Below are positions 59,913 to 64,000 of a DNA stretch of 64,000 bases, piece by piece. The first letter of the stretch is position 1; each line of letters starts with the position of its first letter. The position numbers and the translations under genes are program-made. The notes beneath the pieces were generated by a model, which saw only the letters and a program-made list of their open reading frames with translations, made no database searches and was not told where the DNA came from. Location: positions 18,487,807-18,551,806 of the forward strand of contig OY783206.1 of the NCBI GenBank assembly GCA_963678705.1, written 5' to 3'. Origin of the DNA: Panorpa germanica. Lineage: Eukaryota > Arthropoda > Insecta > Mecoptera > Panorpidae.

Positions 59913-61051
59913 CTTTATAGAAATGACTTCGAATCCTTCAAGTACAAAGCCAGTGAATCTGCAAGAAAATATGGTATAGATTCCCATTTTTAAGAAAAAA
60001 GGCAAAAGATAATTAAAAAACATTTTGATGAATTAGTTTCTGATTACCAATTTCGAAGCAGGGAAAAAATATTTAAAATTACTATTTTCAATAATGTACT
60101 AGACACAATAGAAAATAGGTCAATTAAAAGCACGGTTTAGTGGTATGAGTGCAGTTAGTCAAATATTCAATTTTCTAGCAGCAAATTTTTTACTGGATGT
60201 AGGTGAAACAACTTTATTACAAATGTGTGACCAATTCCAACGTAAATATTCTGATATAATCCTCAACTTTTCCATTCAATTTTTTAATATTTACCACCTA
60301 CTTATACCTGAATTATCTAATTATCAATTCTGTAAAGAAATAATGAGAACATATGGAGTTCTAGAATGCGACCTAACAGCAATGCTATATATAGCAATGT
60401 TATTGTTTCATACAATCCCTGTCACTTCGGCAGAAGCTGAAAGATCATTTAGCAAATTAAAATTATTTAAGGAATACTATGGGCCAAGCTCGACTCCGAC
60501 ATTTATCGCTAATAACAGTCGAAAACAAAGCCGCATCAAGGTTCGATTTAACCGAAGTCATTGATCCTTTTGCGAAAAAACTAAGGCTAGGAAAAGATTA
60601 TAAACTAAATTGTTATTTTGTTATCAGTATACACATCAGTATAATAGGTAGGTTACCCTTGCCTTCGGTAAATTTTACACGCGGGTTGAAATGTCCTACT
60701 TTCTTCACTCGGTGTGTAATATACTATTAATGTTTTATGTACAATAAACTGTTTTACATACATACATGCATAAAACTTTTGATTTACTTCGTTTTATTGA
60801 TTAATGCCAATATTATAAATCCAAGTATACGTTCCTAAACTCTTCACCTAGGCGATCACTACAGCTCACACAAGACACACACACACATACATGCAGTAAG
60901 TAGTTTTGCTGTGCCATTTAAAGCTTTGTACCTTTAAAGTATTTATATATATTTATATCTGACTTGAAAAACCTAAACAGTTTAGTTAGGGGCCAGATTT
61001 TGTTTTTTGCACCGGAGCCCTTGGTTACCTAGCTACGCCACTGCTAACCTC
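59913..61051 (+). mobile_element. hAT transposon, 3' half
   Basis: It starts within the transposase (RNDFESFKYKASESARKYG…), runs through the C-terminal hAT dimerisation region and ends with TACCTAGCTACGCCACTG at 61043, followed by CTAACCTC (61044-61051). This duplication is identical to the one at the 5' parts at 19402 and 29055, so all three come from one ancestral insertion. Confidence 0.87.
60020..60600 (+). pseudogene. hAT (ZMYM1-like) transposase C-terminus
   Basis: HFDELVSDYQFRSREKIF to a TAG near 60137, then MSAVSQIFNFLAANFLLDV through ECDLTAMLYIAMLLFHTIPV and TSAEAERSFSKLKLFKEYYG, the conserved hATC dimerisation motif. A frameshift near 60480 leads to RLRHLSLITVENKAASRFDL and VIDPFAKKLR, which is the usual C-terminus. 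The three frame breaks make it inactive. Confidence 0.85.
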
Positions 61052-61791
61052 ATTCCTGTTTTATTATTAACTTTTATTAATTATAAATTATATAATTTAA
61101 ATCACCCAAAAAATAAGTAGGAGTTATCATCCTTTCCGCAAAATCTGAAGTTGTATTTTATCTATTGTAAACAGGGTGGATAAATATTCCATTTGCCCCT
61201 TCTGGCACTGATCGCTGATCCAAATGATATTAATATGGTCCTAAAAGGGCAATTTAATACAAAATAATTTTAATTTCAATTGACATGACAAGTAGAATGT
61301 CTGTTTCAACTTTTTACATTTTACATTACAATTTTTTACATTACATTTTTTACATAACATTTTATATACAAATTTTTTACACGGATTTCCAGGAAATTCA
61401 GGTAAAAATCCTGGGAAGCAAAAGTCTTAGAATTTTTTTCTCTACGAAATAAAACTTTCAAAAACATTGTAGAAGCCGTTTTTGAGCCACCATACAAAAT
61501 TCAGTACCAAACTTATAAACATATAAACAAGTCAGATACACCTGGAATATTATATATTAAGTAGTGCTCCGCTCCGTCGCTAAGCGACGTATATATAATG
61601 TTTGTGTTTTAATATAAGTTATTTTCTAAATTCAACTTAATGCGAAATATTTTTATAGTAATTTTTTCTGAAATATATATTTTTTAAAACTTATGTTCCT
61701 TGATTTTGTTCTAATCCTATCATTTTCCCTAATTAAGCACTGTATTGAACAATGTATCCCTATATCGCTACTTCTCTGAGCATCGTCGATC
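61052..61791. other. R-related flank and an inverted MITE piece
   Basis: It begins like the R core after the hAT target. 61400-61545 is the reverse complement of the left part of the 15-bp-TIR MITE (compare 4690-4810). Near 61570 there is a small hairpin, CGTCGC-TAA-GCGACG. No gene. Confidence 0.55.
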
Positions 61792-62660
61792 TTTCGACTA
61801 CCAACGGCTACAAAACATTACCACGGCAATGACCTACTCAACAAATAACTAGCGTTAAAATGCATTCGTCAATGACGTCATACAAATATGGCCGACCTTT
61901 TCTAGCGCTTAAACAACAATTCAAATTAACATCAATTTCTTTCAACAATTGAAAAATCGACCACTAAAAAATGAGGTCCAAGCCCATTACTGTAATCCAA
62001 GATACAAATCAATATGAATTCACCGCCGCGGATCCGAACCAAAAAAAACTTCAGTATAAAAGCCCTACTCAAAAATAGAATAGATTTACACCTTTTCTGT
62101 ATTAAAGTAGCATAATATAAAACATTAACTAGTTTCAAATATAAATAACAAAATTACGGTAAAACCACCTTGGAGAAATTAAAATGTTGATAGAAAAATT
62201 AGTTATACACAATTACAAATATATTTTACGCAATATAAGTAAATTTCCGTATTAAAATAGACGTTTAAAGTAAAGTAAAATAGTTTTCAAATTAAGAAGA
62301 AAGTATTTCAAATATTCTTGCAATAATTATAAAGATTTCGTCAAATAACCGTAATACCGAACTGTTGTACCCCATCAAACATACCATAACGTCAAGGTAT
62401 GGATTAAAAATCAAAACAAAAAACTAATAGGTTAAGGCAAGAAACTTATTAGACATAAATTTAATGCATGGTATCTACATTAAATATGTGTTTTCCCCTG
62501 GATTAAGCAAAATATATACAAAACAATCCCTTGGAGTTGAAAATATAATAGCAAAGTGAAAAACCAACAACAACAGTAAATAAGAAAATGTAAATTGTGA
62601 AGCATAATATACATATAAGGGAAGTCTTTATTTAAGCAGCAACAAAGGCAAAATCTTCGA
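61792..62660 (-). mobile_element. Long-TIR transposon, third copy (fragment)
   Basis: Matches 16566-17435 and 25973-27005, ending just inside the 3' end of the transposase frame (GCAGCAACAAAGGCAAAATCTTC). More diverged than units 1 and 2. Both terminal repeats are missing. Confidence 0.8.
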
Positions 62661-63000
62661 AGATTCTTCAATCTTTGTGTTCAATATCTTCAAATATCCG
62701 AAGAAACTTCTTCTTTCAGAAAAAGCATAACTCCATGCTTTTCTTCTGGTATGTCAACTTCACAGATATAAAGCATAGCTCTTCATACCAAAAATATCGT
62801 GCAGATAGAGCGTTGTAGACAAACACATTTAAAAAAATACAAAACGCTGCAAAAGTGTTTGTAAGCAATTTCCTGGCTAGTTCCTTGGCGAAGCTGCAAT
62901 TACAGATAGCAACAAATGCAACTCGCTGTTACAAAAAAAGTTCCAAAAACGACAAGTCCATGTACAGACTGTCAAAAATTTAAAGGAATTTTTTCTTCGT
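62661..63000. other. Low-copy DNA, nothing recognised
   Basis: No supported feature; begins with short TCTTC/GAAGA-rich sequence. Confidence 0.45.
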
Positions 63001-63339
63001 TAAGAATAATTGTACATAGTTTAAGAGCATAGTTGACTGCTTGACCCATTTTGTAGATGATTTAAGTGCATAACTATCTGATTGCTTGACCCATTTTGTA
63101 GATAGTTTAAGTGCATAACTACTTAACTGCTTGACCCATTTTGTAGATGATTTAAGTGCATAACTATCTGACTGCTTGGCCCATTTTTTAGATAGTTTAA
63201 GGGCGTTTTCTTTAAGGCCCTCTATTAAAGAAAAACTATAGAACACTGCAAATTTCCATTGGCGGCGGCGTTTAAAACGAGAAATATCAAAAATAAAGAT
63301 ATGAAAGACTATTAATTTATACAAATGTTCTATATACAA
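62980..63339 (-). CDS. Hypothetical frame with 15-residue repeats
   Basis: 119 codons, ATG to stop. Basic, four copies of a (S/L)xSYALK(S/L)STKWVKQ unit. No known domain, no splice support, and AT-rich surroundings, so it may be a chance frame through a minisatellite. Confidence 0.25.
   Translation of the reverse strand: MYIEHLYKLIVFHIFIFDISRFKRRRQWKFAVFYSFSLIEGLKENALKLSKKWAKQSDSYALKSSTKWVKQLSSYALKLSTKWVKQSDSYALKSSTKWVKQSTMLLNYVQLFLTKKKFL
63010..63215. repeat. Minisatellite, 45-bp period, about four units
   Basis: CTGCTTGACCCATTTTGTAG starts at about 63037, 63082, 63127 and 63172. The period is a multiple of three and the minus-strand frame 62980-63339 stays open through it, giving a 15-residue repeat of the type SDSYALKSSTKWVKQ. 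Confidence 0.85.
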
Positions 63340-64000
63340 ACAAAATAGATCTCTTTGCTAAAAATTTGACAAATTTAGTTTTGTTGGGAGTTGTATGGGG
63401 GCACTAATGTTATAATATAAATACAGAGGTCAAATTTAGTATGCAGAATATTTAAAAAAACATTTTATCATGTTGAGTATTAAATTGAAGCAAAATAGTT
63501 CTCTATACGTTAGAAATTAAAATTACATCCAATTGGATTGATATTTGGTGCGTTTGTAGGCAGAGTGCTACGAAATCGGACGGGAGATAGATGGGCAAAG
63601 TGGATAAAGTGAATAACCCCAAATAACAAATAAAACAAAATTAAAACTATGCATGTGCATATTTTCCATAATTGCGAAAAAAAAAAACCTTAGTAGCGAC
63701 GCGAATTTGAAGAAGTGGGAGCTGGGACAGCTTTGCAATAGATAAGGGCTAGAATGATAAGAAAAGGAGGCGCTGGGGTTAGAGATGATTAGGAACGAGG
63801 CGCTTGGCACTGTTAAAACAGAAGTTAATTAGGTGTGCAAGGATATGAGTAAACATAAATTATAAAAATAATGTACTTCTAAGGATGAAATTTAGTATGT
63901 AATATGTAAAGTATTAATTTTGAAAATTAATTGTGAAGAGAGTGGTACACAGAGGTCGGAAGGAGAGCTGGGAAAGTGCTCCAAGGACCGACGATGCTCA
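63340..64000. other. Window end, nothing recognised
   Basis: Somewhat more GC-rich and purine-biased from 63540. Short frames only. Not repeated elsewhere in the window. Confidence 0.45.

Noticed and set aside
63010-63215. CRISPR-like array
   Set aside because: Contiguous 45-bp units without unique spacers, in a eukaryotic setting; it is a minisatellite.
63568-63810. 80-codon minus-strand frame near the window end
   Set aside because: No domain, no repeat or splice support; likely chance.

Overview
The window looks like AT-rich nuclear DNA from an animal, most likely an insect. The evidence is spliced GT-AG gene copies, a Copia element with a tRNA-iMet-type primer site, Helitron, hAT and long-TIR DNA transposons, and part of a Polinton/Maverick. 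I cannot place the species or order. There are no bacterial operons, CRISPR arrays or recognisable rRNA/tRNA genes. Nearly everything is repeated DNA, built up by nested insertion and several rounds of segmental duplication.

Layout. (1) Duplicon A, about 1-13150: the 3' half of a Copia element, a minus-strand six-exon PGC-1/spargel-like gene copy (exons 1 to 6 run 9743 down to 3251), a Helitron and MITEs in its introns, a TTAA-flanked element upstream, then the first copy of a complex repeat that I call R. (2) Two tandem units of about 9.4-9.7 kb (about 12011-21420 and 21421-31083). Each holds R, two MITEs with CCCAGTAAAC ends, one long-TIR transposon of the same family with a broken transposase, and the 5' part of a hAT element. 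(3) 31084-34526: another R copy, a truncated MITE and a hAT scrap, into which a Copia LTR abuts. (4) A nearly full-length but dead Copia, 34527-38797. (5) Duplicon B, about 37489-50374: a second copy of duplicon A, roughly 95% identical by eye, with a more decayed copy of the spliced gene. (6) R copy with an inverted MITE, 50375-52070, then a 200-N gap at 53050-53249. (7) A Polinton fragment, about 53250-59020: a broken second PolB fragment, the chromodomain tail of an integrase, and one uninterrupted 1,273-residue protein-primed-type PolB. (8) 59024-64000: R, the 3' half of the hAT, a third fragment of the long-TIR transposon, and a low-information tail with a 45-bp minisatellite.

The strongest inferences come from comparing copies inside the window. 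The six exons join in phase at every junction (composite coding length 3,957 nt, exactly 1,319 codons with the stop), and the last exons carry PGC-1-type RRM features. Copies A and B have different, complementary lesions. Filled and empty sites give exact insertion boundaries: a 333-bp Helitron between A and T, 2-bp target duplications for the CCCAGTAAAC family, and the same 8-bp duplication on hAT halves now 42 kb apart. The only long intact reading frame in the window is the Polinton PolB, which makes it the most likely functional or recently arrived gene.
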